DNA of 64,000 nt, taken from contig KN888827.1 of the NCBI GenBank assembly GCA_000934455.1, positions 41,968 through 105,967 on the forward strand. The letters run 5' to 3'. The translations under genes were made by a program, and so were the position numbers. Position 1 is the stretch's first letter; each line of letters starts with the position of its first letter. Positions 25,501 to 40,500 of the stretch are shown here, piece after piece. The DNA is from Apostichopus parvimensis. Its lineage: Eukaryota > Echinodermata > Holothuroidea > Aspidochirotida > Stichopodidae. The notes beneath the pieces are model-generated. The model made no database searches, was not told the origin of the DNA, and saw only the letters and a list, made by a program, of their open reading frames with translations.

Positions 25501-28500
25501 ATTTTGGTCGGTTCATGACGACAACATTTTTCTTGGAAAAAAAATCTTTAAAACCTATCAGATAAAAATAAAGTACAAGCTAATAGTTTTCTAAACTTTA
25601 ATTCAGCTTTTCACAAACTGTTAGGCTCACTACCCAGGATCTTTCATGAGAATTGAGCAACACCCCACCAGATCCCAACCCCCCCACCTCTTCCCACCCC
25701 TCAGAATTGATGTTCAGAATGCCGGAGAAGTTGTAACTTGGAGATCTAAGGACTTGATAGTAGTAAGGTGATCGATCCTTGTCTGCAAGCTCCGGAAAAC
25801 TGTAGATAAATTTCCCGATGTCCTGGGAAAATCTGGTAGCTCACCGAAAATGTTTCACAGACCAAAAAGTTTGTGTGGGCTCTCCGTGGTTTGCAGAAGT
25901 TAGGAATTAATCATCACTACCAAGGAAACAGTTTTACATGCTTTGATACTATTGCAAGTTTTCTCAGTTGGTTCAACTGTATAGAAAGCAGATGATAGAG
26001 AATGATTATAGAGTTAACAAATGTAGAGAGAAAAAGATTGTGGCGATTCCCGAAGAAAGTTTAACGCAGAGACTTGTAGACTGAAATCCCCCAAAACATG
26101 TTACACATTAGATAATCGTTGTAATGTTTGGTTCTGTAGAAGGGAGGGAAGAGTGATGGTAGGATGAAGGTCAGAACCAATGAACCCTTTCAGTCTCGAA
26201 GCTGCTGAAACGACCTGGGATGTTTCTGGGAAGACTTTTAAAAGTTTTCCTTCAGTCTCTTCTCCAGCTGCGGTAACCCCAGCCACTTCCGTTTGTCAAC
26301 TTTATTACTGTCGTACCGAGAATCAGTCATGTCTTCCTCGTACAGTTTATTTCTCTTTGAGGCTTTTTTCCTGAGACTCGAGTATTCCTGGTATGTAGAA
26401 CACGATAGTTTGGGTTCACCATACCGGTCTTCAGATTCTCGAAAAAGTCTAATGGATCGTGCAAGCTAATCAGAAGATAGTCTTGTAACGATACACCTTT
26501 AACTCGGCAGGAAAATGCAAAACGTTTTGTAAATCTTCCAAGTGTGTTATCTTTTTAAGAAGTTAAATGGCTCAGCATCCTACTCCCAAGGATCCATTAA
26601 GAAAGGTTGCCCTGTCAGTCACAAATGCATCGTAGATTTGTATTGATCTGTGTATAGGGCTATACATAATATAAACAACTACAGCACTTAACAGTCTTTC
26701 CGATCCTGATAGTCAGTTCAAAAAGTATGGCAGTTCATGAACGAGATGTACGTAGCTCTATCTGAGGGAGAATTACTGCGTCTAGTTTCTCTTCTGTCTG
26801 TGCCGTTAGGTTGAATTTTAATTTTTAATTTTTTTTTTATAGAATTGTATAGAATTTTTTTTCTGCAAAACAAATTACAAGGGAGTCACTGCTTATGAGG
26901 AGAAGAAGCAAGGGAAGGGGGCAGAAGAACATTACCCTTAAAATTCTTTCACAAGCTAAGAATGTACTGCAATATTATTGAGATGAGAGCTCTTAAAGAG
27001 TGAATTACACTGTCTGAGTATCTCTGCCTGTCATTGGCCTATCCTTTGAACATCACCATTATTGACATTAATGCGCTTCAAATCTGCCCAGCTCCATTGG
27101 GGAAGAAGAAATGAAAAGCAAGATAAACATTTTGTTTGCAGATATGAGTCTAAGCCAAACTACAGTATGTATGCATTGGCTGCTTTAATAGTATGACTCA
27201 GTCATCATACAGTAGTAGTAGTTCATGCATTTTTTTTTGACATTTCTTGAATTGAAATTCAGACCCGAAAGCACACAAAATACCCTCAGGGATGTCGTCT
27301 GGCAGAGTTAAGTTGAACGGTATTACCAAAATATGAGGCTGTTAACGGAGCTCTAATTTGATATTACTTTATTCCGTGATGCGAAATTCAAAAAGGACAT
27401 TTCTAATGAAATCATAGGTGCTTGAACTTGGAAGTTATGTGTGTAGTTTTTAAATGTGACATTTGATTTATGTATCAATGGTTAAATTCATGCAGCAAGT
27501 GTACAGAGTTGTCTGTTTGTATTAAAGCTACCGTTTATGCCTAATACATTATGTTGTATTTATGAGCTTTATTAGTGATTTGCAGATATTCCAATCTCCC
27601 TGCCCTTCTGACCTGTCTGTGACAGAAAACTTTGGAATTTAAGACTTTTTTTCTCTCAAGATTTTTTTCTTTTCTTTTTTTATTAATGAAGGAGGAAAGT
27701 GTTTCAACAAAACTGAAATTTCCACTATGAACATACAACATTCTTGACAAATTGTTAACGTTAGTCTGATCGTCCGAGATGACCAAATTTCAGTTTGGCC
27801 TTGTAAACACAATCAGCTTTGGTGGTGGTCGTCCGGCGGCCAACTATTTGTTTACGTCAAATTCTGATTGGCATTTTAACTAAATGCCCCCCAATACAGT
27901 AGGTAGAAAGATAAATTGTTTTCTCTCTCTCTATCACTTTGGAGATACTGCAAAATAAAATAGTCAATGGCATACTTTGGGTATGATCCAACTGGAGAGA
28001 ATATTTAAAAGGCCCATGTTCTGTTCATCAAATGTACACATCTCTCTCTCCTACAGTGTAAATATTGTTTATTCTTGGATATTTTGCTACAGTTTTTCGG
28101 ACAACGAAATTTGCTCTTCGGACATTTCCCCCCTCCCCCCCCCTCTCCAAAACAAAATATCCTAAAATATTTGACCTGTTTAACATTGGTGAGAAAAGAA
28201 TAATTAATGTTGACAGTATAGATAATGTAGAGTTTGCTGAGAGATCAAATTGAAGTTCTATAGAAAGAAAAAGATATCTGTCTAGTCTGACATAAAGAAG
28301 TCAGTGTTTGTTACATTGGCTGGTCACTTGATAATGTTGGGACACTGGTACTACATTCTACACCACAGGGATCTCAGTAATCCACAAACGGCCCTGTAGG
28401 AATAAAGCATACTTGAGGGTACTGTTATCTGGTGGGCTAGTTCCCGATGAATTAGCGAAACTTGGTGTTCTTTCTTGTGGCTTTTTAAAAAACATTTTTT

Positions 28501-31500
28501 TTTTACCTCGCTTGAGTTTGATATCTCAGCAGGTGCAGTCATCGTATACAAACATGAAAGTGGGTAAATGTTTTATAGTAACATTTATGAAACATCAAGG
28601 AGCAGTTAATTACCACATTTTTACCATTTCTAAGTCATTTTCCATTTTGTCTAGTGGGCACTTTTTCAATATTACTCAAATTTTTACCTTTTTTTGTAGG
28701 CGAGGTCATTTAAAGTGCACATATATGTTGAATATTGTTCATAAACAGCCGAACAGGTTAAGTCATTTGGTGTCTATGTATTCTCTTTCAAATCGACTGT
28801 TCGGGCTTTAGAAATCTGGAATTTTTCATATTTCATAAATTTCTGCTTTTCTGACATATTCATTGTTAGAGACTAGTACCAGAGACTAGTACAACACTGC
28901 ATTGATGGATATCAGTCACCAAATCATTTTGAGGTATTGATTTCTTCACAACGAACAATATAAAGTACCTGAGCATAAAAGGAATAGTGCTCGAGCAACC
29001 TGGCGTGCGGACCGAGGAAAATCAAACCACGAGATGAAAAACGTGAAAAATTCAATGGATAGCCTCCTTATAAATATGCATCGTTTGATTGATAGCGGAG
29101 AAAGCACGTTTCATCCAAGCGAGCTTTGAAGTTATCCAGAACGAACAAAGCAATTATATCTCTCTGAATGTTATAAACTCTGTGAAATATAAGTATTCTA
29201 CTTAAGAGCTGATTATTCGTTGATTCAGATGGAAGATAGATAGTCCGCTTGGACCCAGAAGTAGGTCATTGAGGGCACAGTGCTCAAATGTTATCAATAT
29301 TTGTAGGTTATATGTAGATGAGAAGAGTGCATATTGATCTGTAAAGAGAATTAAAGTGCTGTCAGCCATAAGTATTCCAGCCAGTAAATTTTGAAGGTTT
29401 CATGAGCCAAATTTGTGAAAATGTTTGATATGAAGAAGACATATGCTGAAAATCCTGGTGGGGTTTGACAAGAATTCCAACGTAGTTTTTCTATTAAAGT
29501 TATGTTTCTTCATTTTTGTTTTTTTTCGGTTACAGATGAGCACGAAGGTGGCAGTAATCCCACACTACGCACCGGCCATCATGAGCTTAGATTTGTTTTT
29601 CAAATTCCATGTGGGTAAGTGTCAAATGGAATTTTCAACCGTGTATATGTATGTCGTCAGTAGCAACTAGTTCTATGAAAATTATGGCTCCTAAACACTG
29701 TGTAGCTCTTTGGATGCTCATATGGTGAGTATTGTACAGTCATATATTCATCACTAGGTTAGGCCATTAAACAAGAGACTACTGTGTGGTACTGGTCTGT
29801 ACTTTAACCTGGCAAAATTAGATGCATTTATTTAAATAAAAATCAAAAAATAAATCAAAAATAATAAATAAATAAATATAAAAAAATAAAAAAAATAAGA
29901 TAGTACTAAGTCATTGCTCTCTACAGGTATCATAATGTCAAATTCAGGTATTGCAAAACCAAGTTTTGGACAGATGCATACAGTATATGTATACATAGAT
30001 ACTGTGCAAAATGCTGACATTAAACATTGAAATGCATAGTGATCTGGATCAAATGTACCCATTTTAATGTTTTCCTGCTGGTAGTCTGTTTGACATAACA
30101 TGCCATAGATGAACGGAGTTTACCTGCATACCAGCAATGTCAAATTTTATATATTGGCGAAGGCTATAATGAATCTATGGGATGTTGATGGCATGTGTGT
30201 GTGTGCGCGTATGTGTTACCTTGGCTTGCAAACACGATAACTCAAAAAACAGAAACATACTGTACATGGTACAGTATGTGGATATACAGTACCTTTGAAG
30301 TTTGGACAGGGGGTGACCATTTATTTAATTTTCTAGCATACTGTATGTAGAGGCAATACTGATGAACTGTTAAAATATCTAGATACATTGGAGAAATAAT
30401 GCTCATTGTGCAAGTTACAGGTCAAGTCATTGTTTTACACGGGCAGTGAATTGAAAAGCTTTGATAGATGGATCGATGTATTGATTTGTTGACGGTTGGT
30501 TTGAATTATGGATGGTTGTATCGATGGTTGTATTGGTAGATTTTATCGTTTATATATCGTAGATTGATTTTATAGTTATTTGTATTTAATTTGATTAATG
30601 TATCTTCTCTCCCCCCCTTTTCCAGGAGAGTGGCCACATCCTTTGAAGGTAAATACGGTCGGATCCGTTATTGGCTGAAGGCAGAAATAGACAAACCCTG
30701 GGGTTTCAACAGTAAGACTAAACGGGCTTTCACTGTTATTGATCACATTGACATCAACACTCAATCACTACTGGTAAGTACTGTCGGTAAACGGTCAAAA
30801 TGTTCTGGTTGGGTTGTACTTACTCGGATTCCTCGCTTACCTGTCTCCTCACAACATCAGGACCACACGCTTAGACACTTTGAGTGGTAGGATAAGGAAG
30901 GGTCAGTGGTCAGTATTGACTGGTCACTAAGGTTTGCTGGTTACCAGGAATATAGGAATATATAATGGAGAGTGATAATGTTGTGATGTGAAGACATGTA
31001 AGCTCATCCCTTGTAAATATCCAAAATGCAGTAAATTTTTGGATGCTTGTGAATAAATTAGGTCTCCAGATTATGCATAATTTCAAATTCCATTATCATA
31101 AACATATGAATATGCAGTGTCAAATTGATTATCAGTGTGCAGTATTGGTTTCTGCCGATATCGACAATATTGGTCTCTTATAGGTCAACTGCATTTGTTG
31201 CTGTTATTGGACAACCTGTTACTTCAAAAAATGTTCTCATTTCTGCCGACCTAACATCATATATGTACAGTAGCCAGCCTTAGAATGAATTATTTTTATC
31301 CTCAACATTGTGTAGAACATTCATCCATATTGCAGTCAGATCTGATTGGATAAATAACAGATGATATAGAGTTGGACGAGGTCCTTATGTGTCACATGGT
31401 TAGATATCTCATCCCAAGGTCAGAAAAGCCGGCGACTTTCAACAAGTTTAACCTTCCCTTTCTCTCGTAACACACTGCATTTCTAGCGATTGAAGCCAAG

Positions 31501-34500
31501 ACTCCCTGTCTACCCTAGAATATCCGCAGTCGAATAGAAACAGACAAACGCTAAATAAATTCGGTTTGAGAATGACGTCCACGTCATTGTACATCATCGA
31601 ACAAGTAGATCAAAAATCCAGCTTCCTTACCGTTTGAACGGCAGAGGAGTATGATATAAGTTGACATTGAAGTTAAGCAGTCGAATAGTTTGCAGCCAAT
31701 TACCAATTATTTGTTTATCTAGGTGTCTCCACTACTTAAGCCCAAACCGAAACCTGTGACAAACTCCTCTCGACTCCAGAAGTGCAGTGATTTTCGGAAT
31801 GCCGTCTATGGGAGGGCTGGGGGATGGTATTTTCGTCTTTGTAAACGTCTTGACTAGATCGTCGTGGTGACCGTTTGACGCTAACTGTGCATCTCGTCTC
31901 CTCTTGTCAACCTCAGTTAGCGTAAGCCCGAAACCTTGAACAACAAGATTAATCCCCACTCACCAGGTAGTGACTCCGATCGTCTGCTACGAATGTATCG
32001 TATTGCGCAGGTTTGATGCGTCTCCATTTTTATGCATTCCGACCTGAAGGGCGAAAACAAGATCACCAAGTGAGCAGAGTTTAGATACTTGATGGCTTGA
32101 TAATTTTTTTTTTATCGATCATAAAGTTTTCTCAAATTGTTTGACTTTAGCAAGGTGTTAGGGGTATACCGTACTTACAGTTACAGTTCATGAGGTTATG
32201 TTTACATAATTTGTAATTAAATACTTTTACAATCTATTTAAAATAAATGGAAGTTTTGTACCCTTTTGAATTAATTTTGCTGCTTTCTCGCACGGCGACG
32301 TGTAGTATAAAGTTGAATTTGATATCTTGCTTACCTGTCTTCCGATAACCTTAGAATTATTTTCTTTACTTGTCTAAGTAGACAAATGGTTATATTTTAA
32401 GTAGTCAGTAACAACCAGTCATTTTGGGTAACTCAACCTTCTCATTCTTTGACGTCAAGTTTCTAGAATTGGTCTAAAGTGGATCGCATTTTCGTTATGA
32501 ATTTTCGTTTCTGGTTTGCCCATATATGGACAATTTCCTGGTGCTTACCACTTTGAACAGGTTGAGTCTCAGAATATCGGTGACTTGCAGCCTAACATAT
32601 GTATATCATGTCACTAAGCATCCCTGATGTCGGAAAGGAAATAGAATCACAGGACTGAAACAGTTTATGAATGATGACTTGCTTTTGTTAACACCCCCAT
32701 ACAAAGATTTGTAAATTTGTAACCGTTCTGATCCATTTCCTAGTCACTAGATGCATTCACTTCATACCTGCAATTCTTCCATTCAGAGAAAATCATGTCA
32801 TTTTTATTGTGATCCTTAACTTCTTACTTTATTTTGGACAAGATTATTTGGATAAAATAGATAGCAAGATTGAAAACTTACAATTACTGGTAAACAAAAA
32901 AATGCATATTAAAAGGTGGAGGATAGTACTGTACCTGATTATTAAATTGGGAGATGAGGCTAGTGTCCAAGAGGCTCTAACGGTCAATTTAATGGGCCCT
33001 CAGTTCAAGGGGCCTATGTAAAAACTTTCAGGCAAGACAGACAAAGGTTATTATATATTCAAGCATATTTTAGCTTAGGACCCCAGATGGTCATCATAAC
33101 CTGGGCTGTGAGTAGGAATTTATTCATTTTATGATTTTACACTTGATGTACAATTAAGTTGTTAATATGCAGCGGAATATCTCAATATCATCGTCAAACG
33201 ATGCACAGCCCTCTGTTGCTATGATGTTCTTTAGTGGTGACAATTAAAAAGTACACAGTATCTATGGTAAAGCTATTTTTCAAGCACAAAGCAAAGGATA
33301 TCCAGATGATTGATTAACAACAACAAACGTACGAGCTGTGTGAAGCTATTTCTAGGAAATGTACTGTGTTAGGGTTCACACCTACTGCAATACAATACAA
33401 GCTGAGATCTAGATAGTGTATAACTCCCCCCAAAAAGGTTCCTATGGAAGTAGAATAATAAATATTTACTGTATCAATAAAAGACCAAGTTGTGCTGTTT
33501 GACCACAATGATGATACAACCTTATTGCTGTGGTTCATTACTTCAGAGAATTATTTACCTTTAATCCATTCTTACATATTGTTTATTTGCACGTATTTGA
33601 ACGGTTTTATAGTCAACGAATTGCTTTCCGAAGAATAGGTTGGAAACTTCCATGGAAACAGGATGTTAGACTCTTTTGTTCTGAGGTCACTGTTTAGAAA
33701 TAACGCTCTAGCCAGAAATTCTAAAAATTTGTTCATATAACTTCATAATGCATCGCCAGTTTTTTTATTGTTGTAATTTTCTTTTGTTTAAACTTAGCTT
33801 CTTTGTGATGTTACTGTTACTGTGTGTGTCTCCTCACCTCTCCTATATTGACTACAGTGCTTACATCTCCTATGCAGGTTTCTGCAGTAGACTTTGTTAG
33901 ATTCCTCGTGAACACTATTTATGTGCTTTAGTCTTTACAGAGTATGTCTTTTATGTATTCTTTAATATTGTATGAATTTATCCATCTTAATAGTGGTTTA
34001 TAATTACATGTGAAAAATTACGTTGCTTGGTCAGAGAAACGCAATCTTGAGTTACAAACCCAAAAAACTTGAAGTGCAGTTTCTTATTAACCAAAACGTT
34101 CATATGTACTGTGACACTCCTTCACATTTATTGAGCTATCCTTCTCTCCATAATATCCAAATATCACACATCATATGTTACAAAAATCACGCTTTTCGTT
34201 TGTTTCCTCTGATATTACCAGGCACAATACAGATTACAATCTGTATACATGTATTTTTGTTTCCCAAAATTTAATATTTAGAAATTTTGAAAGATTGCGA
34301 CCACTCTTTGCTTGGATTCTTTATTGTATGTCTAGCCAAAAAAATTGTCAAGGTTTGAATGAATGAATGAATGATGTGATAGTCTTTCCCCTGTTTGATT
34401 TAACTTGTGTGATTAATCGAAATGAACCAATATAAGGATGAGGAGAATTTATCGGGAAAAGAGGAATAGAAACGTAGATAAGGTAGAGACAGATGAACCT

Positions 34501-37500
34501 GAAGAGTGTCTCGGTGGCTTGTATAACTTGTACCTTAAATTAGCTTTTTCATTAAGTCAATATTTTTCCCAAATAATAATAATTCATTTATTTGTTTTAT
34601 CGCCAATTGTGTACAATGGGAAAGGAAGTCTCCTATAAAGTCTTAAAAAGACTTAACAAGGTAGGAGACTCCCTGGGAGAAAAGAAAAATGTACAAATAT
34701 ATATAATACAGTATATACGTAAGGATTACATATACAGTAATAATATCCTAATGATGCTGAGATGGATACGTGAATAGATTATATAATACCAGTACGAGTT
34801 AATAAATTCTTTTTCTCAAATGTCTGGTGAATGTGGGTTTTGAAGGTATAGACTTCAACTTTTTGGATAGATCATTCTAAATTTGTATTGCTCTATTACG
34901 AAGACCGAATTTCCCTATGTTACTATGGTAAAAATTGCAATGATTGTTGTCGGCTTGTCTTGTGTGATGGTTATGTAAGACTCTGTTACTACATATAAAG
35001 TCATTATATCTACCAATTCTACCAATTATATCTACCAATTGTGATGGTTATGTAATACTCTGTTACTACATATAAAGTCATTATATCTACCAAATCTACC
35101 AATTATTAATGGAAATATGGATTTACTGCACACTCCTCTCCCACTTACGACATCCTCCTCTCTCCTCTCAGCAAGTGAAGATTTATGAATAAACAATCAG
35201 TAAGTTTGATTTGACTCTCAAGATGTTGTTGCCAAGATACTTGTTATTGTTTTATTAATCATAATTTCCTAACCTCTGTTAGAAAGTATTGATGTCTCAG
35301 TTTTTGTACTCTTGTGCCACTACTTCAAGTACGGAGACTAAAATGTAACATTGTGTGTGGTGAATGATTTTTACATTTTTGGGGAGCAGAATTTAGTAAT
35401 GCTTGCCAAATGGTGAGTAGTATAAAAGAAACAAATTCTTGGGGCCAGAGTCAAATGTCAAAATAAAAAATCGGAAGACTTCAACATTTTTTTACATATT
35501 AATTTATTATATGAAATCTCTAAAAATATGCTGCTTACATATTTTTCAGTACTTGGTAAGTTACATTATAATACTGTGGAATATTAGCACCGAAAAAATT
35601 GTCAAAAAAACTAATTAAAAAATATAAAACAAAAGATTTTGTACATGAAGAAGTGCATGGAAACCAAGGAAATTATGTTTTCAATTTTATTTCAATCTAG
35701 ACTTGTGGTAGTCATGTGATTGTACTAAGCCAAAAACAAGGGTCGCATACAATAGGCTTAATTTCGCCCGCGCTCATTTTGATAAAATTTCAGTACAGCT
35801 TGATGTGCAGTGCCTGCGTCTGTTCATTGTACAGTTATAAACTTATATGATTTATAAATATATGGTTTATATAGCATTTAAAGGAATAAGCTACCCTTAA
35901 AACAATTCCAACACCCTGCATAAAATTATTTCTGTGTGGAAATAATTATTTATAAACGGTATTATTTAATGCTCTGAATGAAGGCTTGGTATCAAACCAC
36001 CTGTTGCCATGGTAACTGACATAGTGGGGCAAGATAAAATTTCGGTACAGCTTGATGTGCAGAGCCTGCATCTATTCATTGAACAGTTGTAAACTTATAT
36101 GATTTATATATAGCATTTAAAGGAATAAAGTACCCTTAAAACAATTCCAACACCCTGCATAAAAATTATTTCTGTTGGAAATAATTATTTATAAACTGTA
36201 ATATTCAATGCTCTGAATGAAGGCTTGGTATCAAACCACCTGTTGCCATGGTAACTGACACAGTTGGGCAAGATATGGGTTGTTTTTCAACCTACAGTAC
36301 TTTAACATGCACATCAGTTCTACTATTGAACTACAATCTTTGCACTTACACATAATTCCTTATATATATAAACTGTACTTTATGCAGAATTACAAATACT
36401 GTGCTATAGTGTTATTCAACCTACAGTAATAATGTGCACATCAGTTTTACTATGGAACAGCAATCTTTCTGCACTTACACATGATTCCTTATTTATATAA
36501 ACTGTACTTTATGCAGAATTAGAAATACTGCGCTACTGTATAGTGTTTTTGAACCTACAGTACTTTAACATGCACATCAGTTTTACTATGGAACAGCAAT
36601 CTTTGCACTTACACATGATTCCTTATTTATATAAACTGTACTTTATGCAGAATTACAAATACTGCGCTATAGTGTTTTTGAACCTACAGTNNNNNNNNNN
36701 NNNNNNNNNNNNNNNNNNNNNNNNNNNNNNNNNNNNNNNNGCAATCTTTGCACTTACACATGATTCCTTATTTATATAAACTGTACTTTATGCAGAATTA
36801 CAAATACTGCGCTATAGTGTTTTTGAACCTACAGTACTTTAACATGCACATCAGTTCTACTATTGAACTGCAATCTTTGCACTTACACATGATTCCTTAT
36901 TTGTATAAACTGTACTTTATGCAGAATTACAAATACTGCGCTATAGTGTTTGCAAATTTGTACAGTGCAGGTCATATTCTCTGAGTGCACTTTCGGAGCA
37001 AGCTTTTAGCAATTAGGGTTGTACCGTTCAAGTATTAAATTGTACAGGTATATAGAGAAAGTTGTCATAGCCTACAGTAATTCTTGTCAGTTCAGTGCTT
37101 CATTATAAATGTTGAAAGCCTGTATATACTTTTCAGTGAATAATGAGTAAGTAATAATAAAAATAATATCTTCCCATATTCAATCAAATGTTTCTTACGT
37201 TCAGTACATTTGTTGTGTAGTATAGCCTTATCATTAAATTGTGCAAACGGGACAAAGAGCAAATGGCATAAATTTGCAGGTTTGTTGAAATCCAATAAAT
37301 GCAACTTTGTCAACATTTTCGAGCACACTGTCCAAAGGAGCTTTTAGCAAATAAGGTTGCAATGTTTATGTAAAAGTACCCCTTTGCAATTAGAGAAAAC
37401 GGTCATATTACCTCAGTGATTCTTGTCCATTAAAAGCTTAATGTCTGTATACGAACAGAGTAAATAATGTATAATAATATCTTCCCATATTCAATCGAAT

Positions 37501-40500
37501 GTTTCCGTCGAAGGCTTTTGGTTGCATACATCTGTGTGTGTCGAAGGCTGATCAACAAATGTGCATATCGGACAGGGGCTTGTGGTGTGAATTTGCATGA
37601 TGCAAACTTGTGACCCTTCAGAGAATGTTGGACTTGGGAGGAAGTGAGCAATGGCCCTGAAGTTCTAAAAATGATACAAATTTATGTAGGCTAGAGAGAT
37701 TTGAGTACATATGTATGGTAGGATGGAGACAGGTAATTATATGGTCTTTTGTCAATATCTAAATCAGTAAATTGTGGGGTATTTAAAGGATCCAGTTAAT
37801 AGACAGACTTTGTCAACATATTTTTTAGTGAGTGCACTTTCCTAAAGAGTGTTTATGTGTAATACAGTCCTTTATACAGTTACTAGAGAAAATTGCTATA
37901 TACTGTAGTCCTCCATCATTCTTCTGATTTATTATATTGAAAGTGTGTATACTCTACAGTGTAAATAAATACTGTTATATCTCGCATCGATCAATTACTT
38001 GCCATACATCTGATACATCTGTTGTGTCTAGTACTTATCATAAATATCAAAAATTATGCAAACAGAACAACAGAAAGTGGCATATATTTGCTGGTTTGTT
38101 AAGTACCTTACAAATGCTTTTGAAGAGAGAATGATAACTCAACTTGACGTGAAAATTCGATAGCAGCTTTGTTTACATAATTGTATCAATGCAATGTATT
38201 GATTTTTGAGATGGGTTAACGGTATTTAGCAAAACTAATTACTGCATTGTGTTGTAAAACACATCCCATTGTTTCATTTGAGTATTTGAGAACATTCTAC
38301 TGTAAAGTACATATATATGCTGTCATTGGTCACCTACAGTAGGTTCATATATTTGAGGGAAGCAATGATATGTATCAAAAGGAAAATGGGCTGTTTTTGG
38401 TGGAAATGGACGGATCACTTTCATTTCGTTCAATGAATTAAGGTTTAAATAAGAAAGAGAAAGTGTCTGAATTTAAGCAGGTTTGGTGTTTACACTAATT
38501 TAGATAATTTGGGTTAATGACTGGTCTTGTTGTTCTGTACCATTTAATCACTGTTAAGACCAAACATTAATTAGAAATGCACTGAACTCATGATATCAAG
38601 CAAGGAAATGGTAACAAATGTTATGTTATGTTATGACACAGTATGGTATATGATATGATATGTTGTGGTGTGCTATCATACAGTGTGGTACTGTATGTTA
38701 TGTTACTATATGGTATGATATATGTTATGATATGGTGTGCTGTGGTGTGGTATGATGTTATATGTTGTGTTGTGCTAGCGTATAGTATGTTACTGTATGT
38801 TATGTAACTATATGGTATGATATGTTATGTGGTGTGATATGTTGTGTTGTGCTATCGTACAGCATTATAATATATGTTATGTTATGTTATGGGACTATTT
38901 TATATGTTATGATGTGGTGTGATGTTGTGTTGTGCTGTCGTACAGTATGTTATGTAATGTTACCATATGGTATAATATGTTATATTATGTGGTGTGATGC
39001 TGTGTTGTATTGTGCTATCGTACAGTATGTTACTGTATGTTATGTTACTATATGATATGATATGTTATGATGTGGTGTGATGTTGTGTTGTGCTGTCCTA
39101 CAGTATGTTACTGTATGTTATGTTACAATATGGTATGATATGTTATGATATGTTATGTGGTGTGATGCTATGTTGTGCTATCATACAGTATGTTACTGTA
39201 TGTTTTGTTACTATACGGTATGATATGATATGTTGGTTTGGTACATGTCATATGCTTTTCTTTCTTCATTTCACAGAGTCCTCAGTCAGGATACCAAGAG
39301 AAGACAGTTTGCTGCGGTCTCTGTGTGGCCGGTAACATCAGCATGTCAATAAGGACGGACAGAAAAGGATATTGTCCAGGTAAAATACTTCATCATGAGT
39401 TAACTGCATGACAAAGTTCAAGGTTCACGATAGCTCTCGACAATCATTGTTTTGCTGCATTACTGAGAATCTACTCCCCAAAACGCTCCTCCTCCTCACT
39501 CCACATTGACTCTGTGTATACATGATAAATGTCTGTACCAGTACTATACCTTGCTGCTTGCAATGTCAAGAAGGCTTAATGATAAAATCCAAAATTTGTA
39601 ATATACAAATTTAATTGTGTCCAATTTGCAGATTGAACAATCAGTTGTGGGGTAGAATCTGATCTTGCATATCATTCAATATAGTTATTTTGGTTTTTGC
39701 ATTGATCATAAACAGATATGATGTCATATATTTTGAGGGCTCCTTTGGAAAGCAGTGCTTCTGCACTGAGCAGGACTACCCTCATTAAAGATGACAATAA
39801 TAAAAAATAATAATAATAATAAAAAATAATAAAACAAATAATAAAAATATTGTGACAAAATCTAATGTGGATAATATGTTTCATGTCAAACATTGAATGC
39901 TTAACTACAGTAGGTCAGCATTCCTAGCCCAGCATGGAAAGGTTTGATATGCTTGGATAGGGTCACCTAGTTCACCTATGCTGAATCCCAGTCCAATACC
40001 GTCTGAGTCCGAGCCAAGTCCAAGTCTAGAGAAAAGTGGACTAAAGACATCCAGCCCTGAAGTTGGATAAGTTATTACTAAATCCCTAGCTTTTTCTTTG
40101 CTTTCTCACTAACCTATCTGCCCACAACATTTGCACTGTTCACCCTTACAGACTAGTGAATGACCCTCCTCATTCCCCATGTCTGACAATTGCTCCCGTA
40201 ACATATAAAAAGACATGGCAAGTGTTGGGAATCTGGCGAACTAATTTTGTGAGACAAAATACAGGATTTTCAAATTTTAAAGATTTTTTTGGTATTACGT
40301 GTATTAAAATGTTTTTGCAAATACCAGTTGGACCAATGCATTTCTAATTTCCTGTATATTTATCTGTATATTTTTAACTTTAGACATGAATATCCCTGTA
40401 AAAGAAATGAAGGGCATTACGCATACTATATTAAAGTAATGAAACTGTTCCTTTCATTACAGAGGATTTTATGCAGCTAACTTGCGACATTACCGACCCA

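Larger units (their letters stand above)
15706..29535 (+). other. Arrestin intron 2 (13.8 kb)
   Basis: The longest intron of the window. It holds the 26-bp minisatellite, a nested hAT-like MITE, an older dispersed repeat seen twice, an assembly gap and several homopolymer runs, each listed separately. A short exon-like segment at 19552-19597 has good splice sites but does not keep frame. Elsewhere I see no coding sequence; the open frames are short and unconserved in appearance. Confidence 0.8.
30774..39276 (+). other. Arrestin intron 4 (8.5 kb)
   Basis: The first 5 kb is unremarkable AT-rich sequence apart from a 77-bp duplication near 34964. From 35781 to 39240 it is almost entirely tandem repeat of four kinds, listed separately. 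No coding sequence is visible. Confidence 0.75.

Noticed and set aside
28413-28811. 132-residue open frame on the plus strand
   Set aside because: Low-complexity, Phe/Ser/Leu-rich translation of AT-rich intron, with no family resemblance and no fitting splice partners.
31732-31980. Possible minus-strand exon ending at a GTGAGT-like site
   Set aside because: No similarity to a known protein and no matching partner exon; lies within an arrestin intron.
38822-39335. Cys/Tyr/Val-rich open frames that run into arrestin exon 5
   Set aside because: Repeat translation in a frame different from the exon's coding frame.
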